Source: JAICNG01 sp035249985 (GTDB lineage: Bacteria; Gemmatimonadota; Gemmatimonadetes; Gemmatimonadales; Gemmatimonadaceae). From it: a stretch of 58,840 nucleotides of DNA. How positions within the stretch are numbered: the stretch's first letter is position 1; every line of letters begins with the position of its first letter. A model generated the notes under the pieces. The model was not told where the DNA came from. It worked only from the letters and a program-made list of their open reading frames with translations, and ran no database searches. Position numbers and translations under genes: made by a program. This document shows, piece after piece, positions 25,984-34,687 of the stretch. Location: NCBI GenBank assembly GCA_035249985.1, contig DATFFP010000036.1, positions 1 to 58,840 of the forward strand, given 5' to 3'.

Positions 25984-27495
25984 TCAGACGTCGTTCGCCA
26001 TGAGCGGTTCCGCCTGTCCCAGATATTCCGGATTGCCGGTGAGAACACCGCGGAAGTCGGTCAGCGGCTCGCCCACGCGGATGCCTCCGCGCTCGACGCG
26101 GAACTCGCGGATCGTCTGCTCGTGCGCGCCACTTCGCTTCTTCACGACGGAGATTGCACGCCTGACCGTTCCGGAATGCTCGAAGTAGCGGAGCAGGACA
26201 ACGCTGTCGGCGAGGTAGCTGACTTCCGCGGCGTCGGAGACAGGTGCGCCAAAGATCCCCCGCTGAACGAGAGTCATGATCACGCTGACGCCGCGATTCG
26301 CGAGGTAGCTCAGGAGCTCATGCATTTGAACGGTCAGAAGCTGCTCGCTGGGCATGGCCTGCATAAAACCGTTGATCGAGTCGATGATGACGAGCGACAC
26401 GTTCTCGTCCTCGACTGCGCGCGCGACCTGGTGCGCGAACTCCCCCGGAGACTTCTCCGTGGGCTCGATCTGGCAGAGGACGAGGCGTCCATCGTCCATC
26501 GGCCCTCGAATGTCGAGCCCCAGGCCTTGCGCTCGGATCATCGCCGTGGTCACGCGCTCGTCGAACATGAACACCCGCGCGTGCTCGCCTCGCGCCGCCG
26601 TCGCCAGCGCGAATTGCATGGCGAGGACCGATTTTCCCGTGCCGGCCGCACCCGTCAGCAATGTGCTCGTTCCGCGCTCGAGTCCTCCGCCGACGAGAGC
26701 ATCGAGCTCACGCGATCCGCTTTCGAGTGGCGCAGTCGTCAGCCGCGCGATCGCCTCACCACGCTGAATTCGCGGATACACCTCGATCCCGCCCGTTCGA
26801 ATGCGGAAGTCGTGGTAGCCGCCCGAGAACCGCGCACCGCGCAGCTTCTTCACCTGGATACGCCGGCGCTCGGCGCCGTAATCCATGCTCAGGTGCTCGA
26901 GGAGGATCACGCCGTGCGCCAGGCTATGAAGCTGGAGGTCCCCCTCAGGGTGCGCGCGGTCATCGAGCAACAGCACCGTGCAGTCGCGCCCCGCGAAGAA
27001 TTGCTTGAGCGCGAGGATCTGGCGGCGGAAGCGCAGGGGGTCACGCGCCAGCATGCGCATTTCACTCAAGGAGTCGAACGCAATGCGCTGCGGCTGATGA
27101 CGCTCGATCTCGGCCAGCACGACCTCCACCGTCTGCTGAAGCTCCACCTCGGCCGGGTGAAACAGCGTGTAGGCCTCGTCCGAGCCTTCCCCGGTCAAGG
27201 CGGAGAGCTCGACGATCTCGATTCCATCGAGGGACCAGCCGTGCGATTGGGCGGCGGCCTGAAGCTCCTCGCTCGTCTCCGACAGCGTGACGTAGAGGCC
27301 GCGCTCCCCCTGGGCCCGACCCTCCAGTAGGAACTGGAGCGCGAGCGTGGTCTTGCCGGTGCCGGGAACGCCATCGATCAGGAAGATGCGCTTTCGCGGC
27401 AGGCCGCCGCGAAGAATCTCATCGAGTCCGGGAATGCCCATCCGCGCCAGAGAGCGTCCATCGCTGGAGGCGCGCTGGGGAATCGTGTCGGTCAT
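25984..27495 (-). CDS. KaiC-like double-domain ATPase, minus-strand module
   Basis: A 503-residue ATPase with two KaiC domains. Walker A motifs are GVPGTGKT (42-49) and GAAGTGKS (282-289); Walker B segments are RIAFDSLSE and LVIIDSINGF. The catalytic-glutamate positions read SE (TLSETSEEL) and DE (MFDERV). The C-terminal phosphosite position reads Ser-Tyr (EVSYLADS). It is only distantly similar to the plus-strand KaiC, so the two are not a recent duplication. It forms an operon with the downstream kinase. The start at 27495 lacks a strong ribosome site. Confidence 0.92.
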   Translation of the reverse strand: MTDTIPQRASSDGRSLARMGIPGLDEILRGGLPRKRIFLIDGVPGTGKTTLALQFLLEGRAQGERGLYVTLSETSEELQAAAQSHGWSLDGIEIVELSALTGEGSDEAYTLFHPAEVELQQTVEVVLAEIERHQPQRIAFDSLSEMRMLARDPLRFRRQILALKQFFAGRDCTVLLLDDRAHPEGDLQLHSLAHGVILLEHLSMDYGAERRRIQVKKLRGARFSGGYHDFRIRTGGIEVYPRIQRGEAIARLTTAPLESGSRELDALVGGGLERGTSTLLTGAAGTGKSVLAMQFALATAARGEHARVFMFDERVTTAMIRAQGLGLDIRGPMDDGRLVLCQIEPTEKSPGEFAHQVARAVEDENVSLVIIDSINGFMQAMPSEQLLTVQMHELLSYLANRGVSVIMTLVQRGIFGAPVSDAAEVSYLADSVVLLRYFEHSGTVRRAISVVKKRSGAHEQTIREFRVERGGIRVGEPLTDFRGVLTGNPEYLGQAEPLMANDV

Positions 27496-27618
27496 GTGCA
27501 AGACAGTCGCACCAAAACGGTAGTGACGGCCGCGGGGAAGGGCGGGACCTCCCGACGCGGTCCTTGGGACCAAGTCGCTAGCGTTGCCGACTAACGCAAT
27601 CCTCAGACCGAAGGGGTC

Positions 27619-28887
27619 TCACTGGTAGAGGAGGAATGGCTTGCGGGCCTCGACGAACGCCGCCGCTTCCCGATCCCAGTCTTCCAGCAGGGCCGGGAGC
27701 GTACCACCCTCGATGGCCAGCCGCACCTTGTCGGAGCCCGTTAGGCGGTCGATCGACGGCCTCCAGGCGAAGTCGTTCGGATGCTGACGGCGGATCTCGT
27801 CGATCAGGAGAAGCGCCGTGCGAACCGGCCGGTACGTCTGCCGGTCGGTGATGGCGAATCGAATCCCGGGAATCGTCTGACCCTTGAACTTCGCCGCCGT
27901 TGGCTCTACCTGCAGCGTGACTGGCTCGAAGCGGATCCCGGGCAGGCCGCGCGCATTCATGACTCTGGCGACCTCGGCCGCGTTCAACCACGAGGCGCCG
28001 ATCTGCTCGAAAGGACGATCCGTTCCCCTGCCCTCGGTAAGGTTGGTGCCTTCGAAGTAGACGGATCCCGGGTAGCTATTGAGCGCGGCAAGCGAGCGCA
28101 GATTCGGCGAGGGGTTCGTCCAGGGCAGCCCGGTGTCGTCCTGCCACTGCGACCGTCGCCAGTTCGCCGCGCGTATGACGATGAGATTGGCACCGATGCC
28201 GTGCTTCTGATTGAAGAGCGTCGCGAGCTCACCGACGGTCATCCCGTGCCGCGCAGGAATGGGGTACAGCCCGACGAACGACTTGAACTTCGGATCGAGC
28301 AACGCGCCTTCGACGATCTCACCACCAATCGGATTCGGGCGGTCGAGAACGACGAATGGAATTCCCTTCCTCTTCGCCGCCTCCATCGAGAGCGCCATCG
28401 TCGACACGTACGTCCACGTGCGCCCTCCCACCTCCTGAAGGTCGTACACGATGACGTCGACGTCCTTCAGCATCTCCTGCGACGGACCGCGATCCTCGGA
28501 CATGTACAGCGAGTATACCGGTATACCCGTCTTCGGGTCCTTCTCGTCGACGATCCTTTCCCCGGCCGGGGCGTTACCGCGAATGCCATGCTCGGGGGCG
28601 AACAGTGCCACGAGCTCGAGATCCGGGTGCTGCGCGATGAGATCGATGTCGAGATTACGCGCCCGGTCGATCGCCGAGTGGTTTGTGATGAGACCGACGC
28701 GCTTCCCCTTCAGCGATGCAGGCACGTTGGCGAGGAAGACCTCGATGCCGGGTCGCACGACCGACGCCGCGGGCTCCGCCGCCGCCATGGCGGCGTCGAT
28801 CGCTCTGTCGTTGGTGCCCGCGGGGACGATGGCCGGTCTCTGGACGCACGAAGCGAGAGCGAACACAGCGAGGAGAACTCTTGTCAT
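27619..28887 (-). CDS. namZ: Exo-beta-N-acetylmuramidase NamZ (DUF1343), lipoprotein
   Basis: A 422-residue enzyme of the NamZ/GH171 family, which removes terminal N-acetylmuramic acid from peptidoglycan fragments and so works in cell-wall recycling. The N-terminus has a lipobox (FALASC, Cys14). Family motifs include GLITNHSAID, FAPEHGIRG, DLQEVGGRTWTY, VLDRPNPIGG and YFEGTNLTEGRGT. The length fits. It stands 58 bases downstream of the HtrA-type protease gene on the same strand, so the two may be co-transcribed as envelope-maintenance genes. Confidence 0.88.
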   Translation of the reverse strand: MTRVLLAVFALASCVQRPAIVPAGTNDRAIDAAMAAAEPAASVVRPGIEVFLANVPASLKGKRVGLITNHSAIDRARNLDIDLIAQHPDLELVALFAPEHGIRGNAPAGERIVDEKDPKTGIPVYSLYMSEDRGPSQEMLKDVDVIVYDLQEVGGRTWTYVSTMALSMEAAKRKGIPFVVLDRPNPIGGEIVEGALLDPKFKSFVGLYPIPARHGMTVGELATLFNQKHGIGANLIVIRAANWRRSQWQDDTGLPWTNPSPNLRSLAALNSYPGSVYFEGTNLTEGRGTDRPFEQIGASWLNAAEVARVMNARGLPGIRFEPVTLQVEPTAAKFKGQTIPGIRFAITDRQTYRPVRTALLLIDEIRRQHPNDFAWRPSIDRLTGSDKVRLAIEGGTLPALLEDWDREAAAFVEARKPFLLYQ

Positions 28888-28944
28888 CGTCGTTTGGGTG
28901 GCGAGGGAAATGTGTGGGCCAGCCGACCGGGGGCGACCGCCGAA

Positions 28945-29976
28945 TCACGGCGCAGCCACGAGGCGCGCGGACAACTCTCGTGAGCCGCCGTCGCGGGCAA
29001 CCGTTATCCTGATGGTATCTCCCGGACGCCGTTCGCGCAGGGTGCGCCGAAGGTCGCCGCCCTGCCGGATGGGCGTTTCATCCAGGCGCGTGATGATGTC
29101 CCCGCGCACCAGGCCAGCACGATCGGCCGGAGTACCCTGCGCCACCCCGGTGACGAGAACGCCTTCGTTCGCGGGGAGCCGAAACTGCCGCGCGAGCTCC
29201 GGCTCGATATCGGCGTACTGAATCCCGAGGAAGGCCCGCACGACGCGCCCGGTGGCGATGATCTGCTCGATCGCATCCTGCGCGAGATTGATCGGAATGG
29301 CGAAGCCGAGACCCTCCGCGCCGGGGGCCACGATGACGGCGGTATTGATCCCGATCAGCCGACCGCGCGAATCGAGGAGCGGACCACCCGAATTACCTGG
29401 ACTGATCGCGGCGTCCGTCTGAATGAGCCCGTCGAGCCCGAATCCGCGCGGGCTTCGGTTCACCGCTGACACGACCCCGGTCGTGATGGTCCGTTCCAGC
29501 CCGAGCGGGTTTCCGATCGCGATCGCGGTCTGTCCCGCCTCGAGCGCATCGGAATCGCCGACGGGCGCCGCCGGAAGATCGCTCGCCTGGACACGCACGA
29601 CGGCGATGTCGATCGACGGGTCGCGGCCGAGCACCTGCCCGGCAATGCGACGGCCATCGGCGAGGCGCACCTCCACCGCACGCACGTTGCCGACGACGTG
29701 CGCATTCGTGAGCACGATTCCATCCGACCGGACGACGACGCCCGACCCTGACCCGCCGGACCTCGAGATGCTCACAACGGCCGGCGACACCTGCCGGGCA
29801 ACGCGAATGATATTCTGCTCGTCCTGACCCAGCTGCACCGCGGACGCGGTGGAGGCGGACTGCTGCGCGATGGCCGCGGGAAGCGCATCGCGCGATGCCG
29901 AGCCCATCGTCAGGCCAATGCCGCCAGCAACCGCGACGGCGGACACGATGACGAGCGCGTAAAGCCACTGCTTCAT
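28945..29976 (-). CDS. HtrA/DegP-type periplasmic serine protease
   Basis: A 343-residue envelope protease/chaperone. An N-terminal helix (residues 5-25) anchors or exports it. The trypsin-like triad is His93 (LTNAHVVG), Asp123 (SIDIAVV) and Ser196 (SPGNSGGPL). A single PDZ domain follows from about residue 245 (GVLVTGVAQGTPADRAGL). The length and one PDZ match the DegS/HtrA class. ATG 29976 has an AGGAGA ribosome site, while the frame to 30126 has none. It lies 62 bases downstream of yceI. Confidence 0.93.
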   Translation of the reverse strand: MKQWLYALVIVSAVAVAGGIGLTMGSASRDALPAAIAQQSASTASAVQLGQDEQNIIRVARQVSPAVVSISRSGGSGSGVVVRSDGIVLTNAHVVGNVRAVEVRLADGRRIAGQVLGRDPSIDIAVVRVQASDLPAAPVGDSDALEAGQTAIAIGNPLGLERTITTGVVSAVNRSPRGFGLDGLIQTDAAISPGNSGGPLLDSRGRLIGINTAVIVAPGAEGLGFAIPINLAQDAIEQIIATGRVVRAFLGIQYADIEPELARQFRLPANEGVLVTGVAQGTPADRAGLVRGDIITRLDETPIRQGGDLRRTLRERRPGDTIRITVARDGGSRELSARLVAAP

Positions 29977-30038
29977 GGTCGGTCTCCTGTTCGTGCTCCC
30001 ACCGCGCAAACCGGAGCAAAACGAGCGCCCCGGGGTCG

Positions 30039-30605
30039 TCAGCGCGCCTTTACTGCCTGGACGTCGATCGTGATCTTGATCTCGGTGCTCACGAGCACTC
30101 CGCCGGTCTCGAGCGCCTGGTTCCACGTCAGCCCGAAGTCGCGACGATCGATCGTCGTCGTGGCGCTGAACGCGAGACGCTCCCCGCCCCAGGGATCCTT
30201 GCCGCGTCCCTCATCGGTCCCTTCGAGCACGACCTCGCGCGTGACGTCGCGGATCGTCAGGTCGCCGGTGATGCGATAGCGGTTGTCCTTGATCCGCTCG
30301 ACGCGCGTGCTGCGGAACGTGATGGTCGGGTACGCCTCGACCTCGAAGAAATCCGCCGACCGCAGATGCGTGTCGCGCTGCTCCTGGCGCGTGTCGATGC
30401 TGGCGGTCGCGATCTCCGCCTCGACCGAGGCCCTGGTAAGGTCACCCCCGTCCAGCCGGATCGTGCCGTTGACCTCGGCGAATCGACCGCGGACAGTCGA
30501 GATCATGAGGTGCTTGACGGCGAATCCGACGTCGGTGTGTGCCGGGTCGATGTTCCAGACCGTCTGCGTCGACGTCGCGGTATCGTGTTCGAGTGTGGTG
30601 CTCAT
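30039..30605 (-). CDS. YceI-family lipid-binding protein
   Basis: A 188-residue YceI lipocalin-like barrel. YceI proteins bind isoprenoid chains, including quinones, in a hydrophobic tunnel. Visible family marks are WNIDPAHTDVGFAVKHLMIS, VRGRFAEVNG, HLRSADFFEVEAYPTITF and RRDFGLTWN. No signal peptide is present, so this copy is probably cytoplasmic. ATG 30605 has an AGGGAG ribosome site. Two palindromic operator-like sites lie just upstream and match the site before the MarR gene at 46407-46877, which suggests quinone-stress control. Confidence 0.93.
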   Translation of the reverse strand: MSTTLEHDTATSTQTVWNIDPAHTDVGFAVKHLMISTVRGRFAEVNGTIRLDGGDLTRASVEAEIATASIDTRQEQRDTHLRSADFFEVEAYPTITFRSTRVERIKDNRYRITGDLTIRDVTREVVLEGTDEGRGKDPWGGERLAFSATTTIDRRDFGLTWNQALETGGVLVSTEIKITIDVQAVKAR

Positions 30606-30625
30606 CGGTACTCCCTGCGTGAGTG

Positions 30626-30690
30626 TGATAACACATATCAGACCGTCTGGTGACGCCGGTCCATGGGCTGCCGGATAATACGTGTTATCA
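30626..30690. promoter_or_regulatory. Pair of MarR-type operator sites upstream of yceI
   Basis: Two 15-base sites lie in opposite orientation with centres 50 bases apart: TGATAACACATATCA (30626-30640) and TAATACGTGTTATCA (30676-30690). Both have a TGATA-N5-TA(T/A)(C/T)A dyad. The second shares TACGTGTTAT exactly with the site before the MarR gene (46887-46901), 13 of 15 positions overall. Confidence 0.65.
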
Positions 30691-30731
30691 CACCATTTGT
30701 CAAGACACCGGTTAACGGGCTGCCAACGGGG

Positions 30732-32378
30732 CTAACTCGGCGGTGGGGTGCCGGGGCCGTCCGACCGGGCGTCGCGACCCATTTCACGCGCGGCGGGCAC
30801 ATCGTACGCCTCGGGTGCTGTCGGCATGGCCATCGCCCCGCCCACCTCCTGCCCGACGTCAGCGCTCGTCGCCGCCACCGTCTCACGGAGCGGAGGCTCC
30901 GGCAACAGCCAGCTGAGTGCGAACCCGATCAGGCCGACGACCGCCGCCGCGGCGAAGATGCTGTCGGTCGATGCCGTGAACGCCTGCGCGTACGCCGCTC
31001 GCACCGCCGGCGGAAGCTCCGCGAGCGCGTGCAGGCTGAGCCCGCCGAGGGTACCCTCATCGGGCCCGTTAGGCCGCGTCGCCAGCTCGGCCCCGAGCCG
31101 GGCCGCGAAGACGGCGCCGAGCGCCGCCGTTCCCACCGACCCACCGATGGAGCGGAAGAGCGTGTTCCCGGAGGTCGCGACGCCAAGGTCACGGTAGTCC
31201 ACGGCGTTCTGAACGGCGATGACGAGCACCTGCATGACGAGCCCCATTCCGAGCCCGAGGAGGAGCGTCATGGCCAGGATCGTCGTTATGCGCGTATCGA
31301 CCGTCATCCTCGAAAGGAGGAACAGGCCCACCGACATGGTGGCCGTGCCCACGATCGGGAACAGCTTGTATCGCCCCGTGCGACTGATGAGCTGACCGGA
31401 GACGATGGACGACGTGAGCATGCCACCCATCATCGGCACGAGCTGCAGGCCGGAGCCGGTTGGACTCGAGCCCTTCACCACCTGGAGAAAGAGCGGGAGG
31501 TAGGTGACCGATCCGAACATCGCGAAGCCGACGATCAAGCCAATGGCCGACGTGACGGCGAATGACCGGTTGCGAAAGAGGTGCAGCGGGACAACCGGCT
31601 CCTCGGCGCGACGCTCGACCAGAAGGCAGGCCACGAGCGCAACGAGCCCCACCGTCCCGAGGGTGAGTACCTCCGGTGAGTCCCAGGCGTAGATCGCGCC
31701 ACCGATGTCGGTCACGAGAATGATCGCGCTCAATGCGGCCGCGAGGAGCGCTGCTCCCGCGTAATCGATACGGTGGGTGCGGCGCTCGCCGCGCCCCGGG
31801 AGTGTCGCCGCGATGAGAATCATTGCGACGATCCCGAGCGGGAGGTTGATGTAGAAGATCCAGCGCCACGACCAATGGGTCGTGAAGTACCCACCGATGA
31901 GTGGACCGGCGACGCTCGAGACGCCGAACACCGCGCCGAAGATCCCCTGGTAGCGCCCGCGCTCGCGCGGCGAGATGACGTCGCCCACCGCCGCCATCGT
32001 CGTCACCATGAGGCCGCCACCGCCCAACCCCTGAATCGCGCGAAAGATGATGAGCTGCGTCATCGTGCGACTCATCCCGCACAGCACCGATCCGACGAGG
32101 AAGATGATGACGGCGGTCTGAAGGACGCTCTTTCGTCCGTACAGGTCGCCCAGCTTGCCGTACAACGGCGTCACCACGGTCTGAGCCAGCAGGTACGACG
32201 TGACCACCCACGATAGTCGCTCGAATCGGCCGAGCTCGCCGACGATCGTGGGAAGCGCAGTCGCGACGATCGTCTGGTCCAATGCGGCGAGCAGCATCGC
32301 GAGCAGCAGCCCGCTGAAGACGACGAGAACTCGTCCGTGCGTCAGTGTGGTTCCCGGACTCGCGGCAGGAGATGTCAT
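30732..32378 (-). CDS. DHA2-family (EmrB/QacA) drug-efflux transporter
   Basis: A 548-residue MFS antiporter with fourteen predicted membrane segments, exporting lipophilic toxic compounds in exchange for protons. Motif A is GKLGDLYGRK, motif D1 is LDQTIVATALP, and motif C is seen near GVSSVAGPLIGG. It is upstream of yceI on the same strand but separated by 126 bases that hold the operators, so yceI may be transcribed separately. The gene starts 154 bases from the divergent ftsH. Substrate range cannot be read from sequence. Confidence 0.93.
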   Translation of the reverse strand: MTSPAASPGTTLTHGRVLVVFSGLLLAMLLAALDQTIVATALPTIVGELGRFERLSWVVTSYLLAQTVVTPLYGKLGDLYGRKSVLQTAVIIFLVGSVLCGMSRTMTQLIIFRAIQGLGGGGLMVTTMAAVGDVISPRERGRYQGIFGAVFGVSSVAGPLIGGYFTTHWSWRWIFYINLPLGIVAMILIAATLPGRGERRTHRIDYAGAALLAAALSAIILVTDIGGAIYAWDSPEVLTLGTVGLVALVACLLVERRAEEPVVPLHLFRNRSFAVTSAIGLIVGFAMFGSVTYLPLFLQVVKGSSPTGSGLQLVPMMGGMLTSSIVSGQLISRTGRYKLFPIVGTATMSVGLFLLSRMTVDTRITTILAMTLLLGLGMGLVMQVLVIAVQNAVDYRDLGVATSGNTLFRSIGGSVGTAALGAVFAARLGAELATRPNGPDEGTLGGLSLHALAELPPAVRAAYAQAFTASTDSIFAAAAVVGLIGFALSWLLPEPPLRETVAATSADVGQEVGGAMAMPTAPEAYDVPAAREMGRDARSDGPGTPPPS

Positions 32379-32532
32379 GCTGGGCGTGCGCCAGTGCGAG
32401 GTGTATGCCGCCGAGACGGCCGCGCCCTCGGTGCAGTGAGCGAAGCGATCGTCTCACTTGTTGATCCCCGCGAGGCTCGTCACCTTGCTCGTGAGCACGC
32501 GCGAGCACACTCACGGAAAGGACATCGGGCAC

Positions 32533-34566
32533 ATGGCGAGGCAGGCAACGGATTCACAACGGCGGAACAGCGCGCCAACGCCGCCAGTCCAACGACCGCG
32601 CGGTGACGTAACACCTCCGTCCCAGCGGAATGTCACGCCCCCGCCGATGCCGCCCCGCCGTACCTGGGTCACGTTCCTGATCATCCTGGCGGTGAACTTT
32701 CTCCTCGTGCGCTTCCTCTTCCCGGGTGGCGACACGCCGATCAAGGTCCCGTATACGCTCTTCAAACAGGAAGTTACGAACGGCAACGTCGCGCGCATCT
32801 ACAGCCGCGGCGAGAGCCTAACGGGTCAGTTCCGCAGGGCGGTCACGTACCCGACCGCCGCCGACACCGCCGCCGACGCGAAGCCCCGCACCGGCACTAC
32901 CTTCGCCACCACGCTTCCCGCGTTCGTCGATCCCGGGCTGGAAGCGCTGCTCATCGGCAACGGCGTCGAGATCAGTGCTGAGCCCATTCAGGGAAGCGGC
33001 AACCCGATCCTGACGTTCCTCTTCGGTTTCGGCCCGGCGTTGCTCCTCATCCTCTTCTACGTGTGGATCTATCGTCGTGCCGCGAAGCAGGGTGGTGGGA
33101 TGGGCAGCATGCTCGGTGGGCTCGGAAAGAGCAGCGCGCGGCGGTTCGATCAGACCGAGACCGGCAAGGTCACCTTCGAGGACGTCGCCGGCATCGACGA
33201 GGCGGAGAACGAGCTCGTCGAGATCGTCGACTTCCTTCGCGATCCAGCCAAATACACACGGCTCGGAGGCACGGCGCCAAAGGGCGTGCTCCTCATTGGC
33301 GCTCCGGGAACGGGAAAGACCCTGCTCGCACGCGCGGTCGCTGGCGAAGCCGGTGTGCCCTTCTTTTCCATGAGCGCATCGGAGTTCGTCGAGATGATCG
33401 TGGGTGTCGGAGCCGCGCGTGTGCGTGATCTGTTCAAGCAGGCCCGCGAGCACGCGCCGGCCATCATCTTCATCGATGAGCTCGATTCGATTGGCCGCGC
33501 ACGCGGTGCCACGGCGATCGGAGGGTCGAGCGAACAGGAGCAGACGCTGAATCAGATTCTCACGGAGATGGACGGGTTTTCGAGTCGCGAGGGGATCATC
33601 GTTCTCGCCGCAACGAACCAGCCCGATGTGCTGGACAAGGCACTCCTCCGTCCGGGACGGTTCGATCGACGCGTCGTGGTCAACCTGCCGGACAAGAAAG
33701 GGCGCGAGGCGATTCTCAAGGTGCACACGCGGCATGTGCCACTCGCGGCCGATGCATCGCTCGACGAGCTCGCCAGCGCGACGCCCGGCCTGTCCGGCGC
33801 CGATCTCCGCAACCTCGTCAACGAGGCGGCGCTTCTCGCCGCTCGACGCGAACAGGATACCGTGCGTCAGGTCGACTTCCTCGACGCGCTCGAGAAGATC
33901 GTCCTTGGTCCGGAGCGCCCGCTGCTCATGAGTCGTCAGGACCGCGAGCGGATCGCCTATCACGAAGGAGGCCATGCGATCCTCGGGCTCGTCGTTCCGG
34001 GCGCGGATCCGGTGCACCGCGTGACGATCGTCCCACGCGGTCAGGCGTTGGGCGTCACCTATCAGCGGCCCGACAGCGATCGGTACAACTACCCCGAGGC
34101 GTACCTGCGCGCGAGAATCGTCGGCATGCTCGGCGGGCGAGCCGCCGAGGAGATCGTCTACGGAACGAGAACCACCGGCGCCGAGAACGACATCGAGCAG
34201 GCGACGAACCTGGCGCGCGGGATGGTGACGCGATGGGGAATGAGCGACCGGCTCGGCATGGTGCAGCTCGCGCCGCCGGAGAATCCATATCTCAACACGC
34301 TCGGCGGATGGGGTGCCACCAAGTCGTTCAGCGAAGAAACCGCGCGAGCCATCGACGCCGAAGTGCTCAGAATCATTGCCGAAAGCCATGAGCAGGCGCG
34401 CCAGCTCCTGGCCGAGCATCGGCGCGAGCTCGACGCGCTCGCCGAGGCACTCCTCGCGCGCGAGACCCTCGACGAGCAGGCGATCCTCGAGGTGACGGGG
34501 CTGCCGCCGGCCCCTCCACTCGAGACGCGAAAGCTCACGGCATCAGTGGCGGAGAGAAAGCAGTAG
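32533..34566 (+). CDS. ftsH: ATP-dependent zinc metalloprotease FtsH
   Basis: A 677-residue membrane AAA protease that degrades damaged membrane and short-lived regulatory proteins. It has an unusually proline-rich N-terminus (residues 15-42), a first membrane helix at 44-62, a periplasmic domain with an alanine/threonine-rich insert near 105-128, and a second helix at about 158-180. Walker A is GAPGTGKT (256-263), Walker B IIFIDELD, and the second region of homology is NQPDVLDKALLRPGRFDRR. The zinc site is HEGGH (477-481). ATG 32533 was chosen over upstream 32458 because the usual N-terminus starts there. It may be a second, accessory FtsH. A hairpin follows the stop. Confidence 0.95.
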   Translation: MARQATDSQRRNSAPTPPVQRPRGDVTPPSQRNVTPPPMPPRRTWVTFLIILAVNFLLVRFLFPGGDTPIKVPYTLFKQEVTNGNVARIYSRGESLTGQFRRAVTYPTAADTAADAKPRTGTTFATTLPAFVDPGLEALLIGNGVEISAEPIQGSGNPILTFLFGFGPALLLILFYVWIYRRAAKQGGGMGSMLGGLGKSSARRFDQTETGKVTFEDVAGIDEAENELVEIVDFLRDPAKYTRLGGTAPKGVLLIGAPGTGKTLLARAVAGEAGVPFFSMSASEFVEMIVGVGAARVRDLFKQAREHAPAIIFIDELDSIGRARGATAIGGSSEQEQTLNQILTEMDGFSSREGIIVLAATNQPDVLDKALLRPGRFDRRVVVNLPDKKGREAILKVHTRHVPLAADASLDELASATPGLSGADLRNLVNEAALLAARREQDTVRQVDFLDALEKIVLGPERPLLMSRQDRERIAYHEGGHAILGLVVPGADPVHRVTIVPRGQALGVTYQRPDSDRYNYPEAYLRARIVGMLGGRAAEEIVYGTRTTGAENDIEQATNLARGMVTRWGMSDRLGMVQLAPPENPYLNTLGGWGATKSFSEETARAIDAEVLRIIAESHEQARQLLAEHRRELDALAEALLARETLDEQAILEVTGLPPAPPLETRKLTASVAERKQ

Positions 34567-34660
34567 CACAGAGACACACGAAGAACTGCGAAAGCTTTTC
34601 CAAAGCATTTGCAGGTGCAGTCCTCTGTGAGTCTCCGTGCGATCTCTATGTGTCTCTGTG
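34567..34660. repeat. Inverted repeat between ftsH and the convergent SDR gene
   Basis: The outer arms CACAGAGACACA (34567-34578) and TGTGTCTCTGTG (34649-34660) are fully complementary. An inner stem (CTGCGAAAGCTTT with AAAGCATTTGCAG, 11 of 13) lies near 34587-34614. The right side carries degenerate copies of the CTCTGTG word (34624 and 34654). It begins at the base after the ftsH stop and probably serves as a bidirectional terminator for both convergent genes. Confidence 0.7.
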
Positions 34661-34687
34661 GTACCGCTCGTAAGGACTCGTCGCGAG

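Noticed and set aside
25438..27330. A 630-residue open frame opposite the minus-strand KaiC and kinase genes
   Set aside because: It has no recognisable domain, runs across two real genes and has shadow-type composition.
22137..27495. A true circadian kai system
   Set aside because: No kaiA or kaiB is present and the KaiC phosphosites and glutamate pairs differ from those of cyanobacteria.
32818..34419. A 533-residue open frame opposite ftsH
   Set aside because: The ftsH frame is unmistakable from Walker, SRH and HEGGH motifs; the opposite frame has only low-information sequence.
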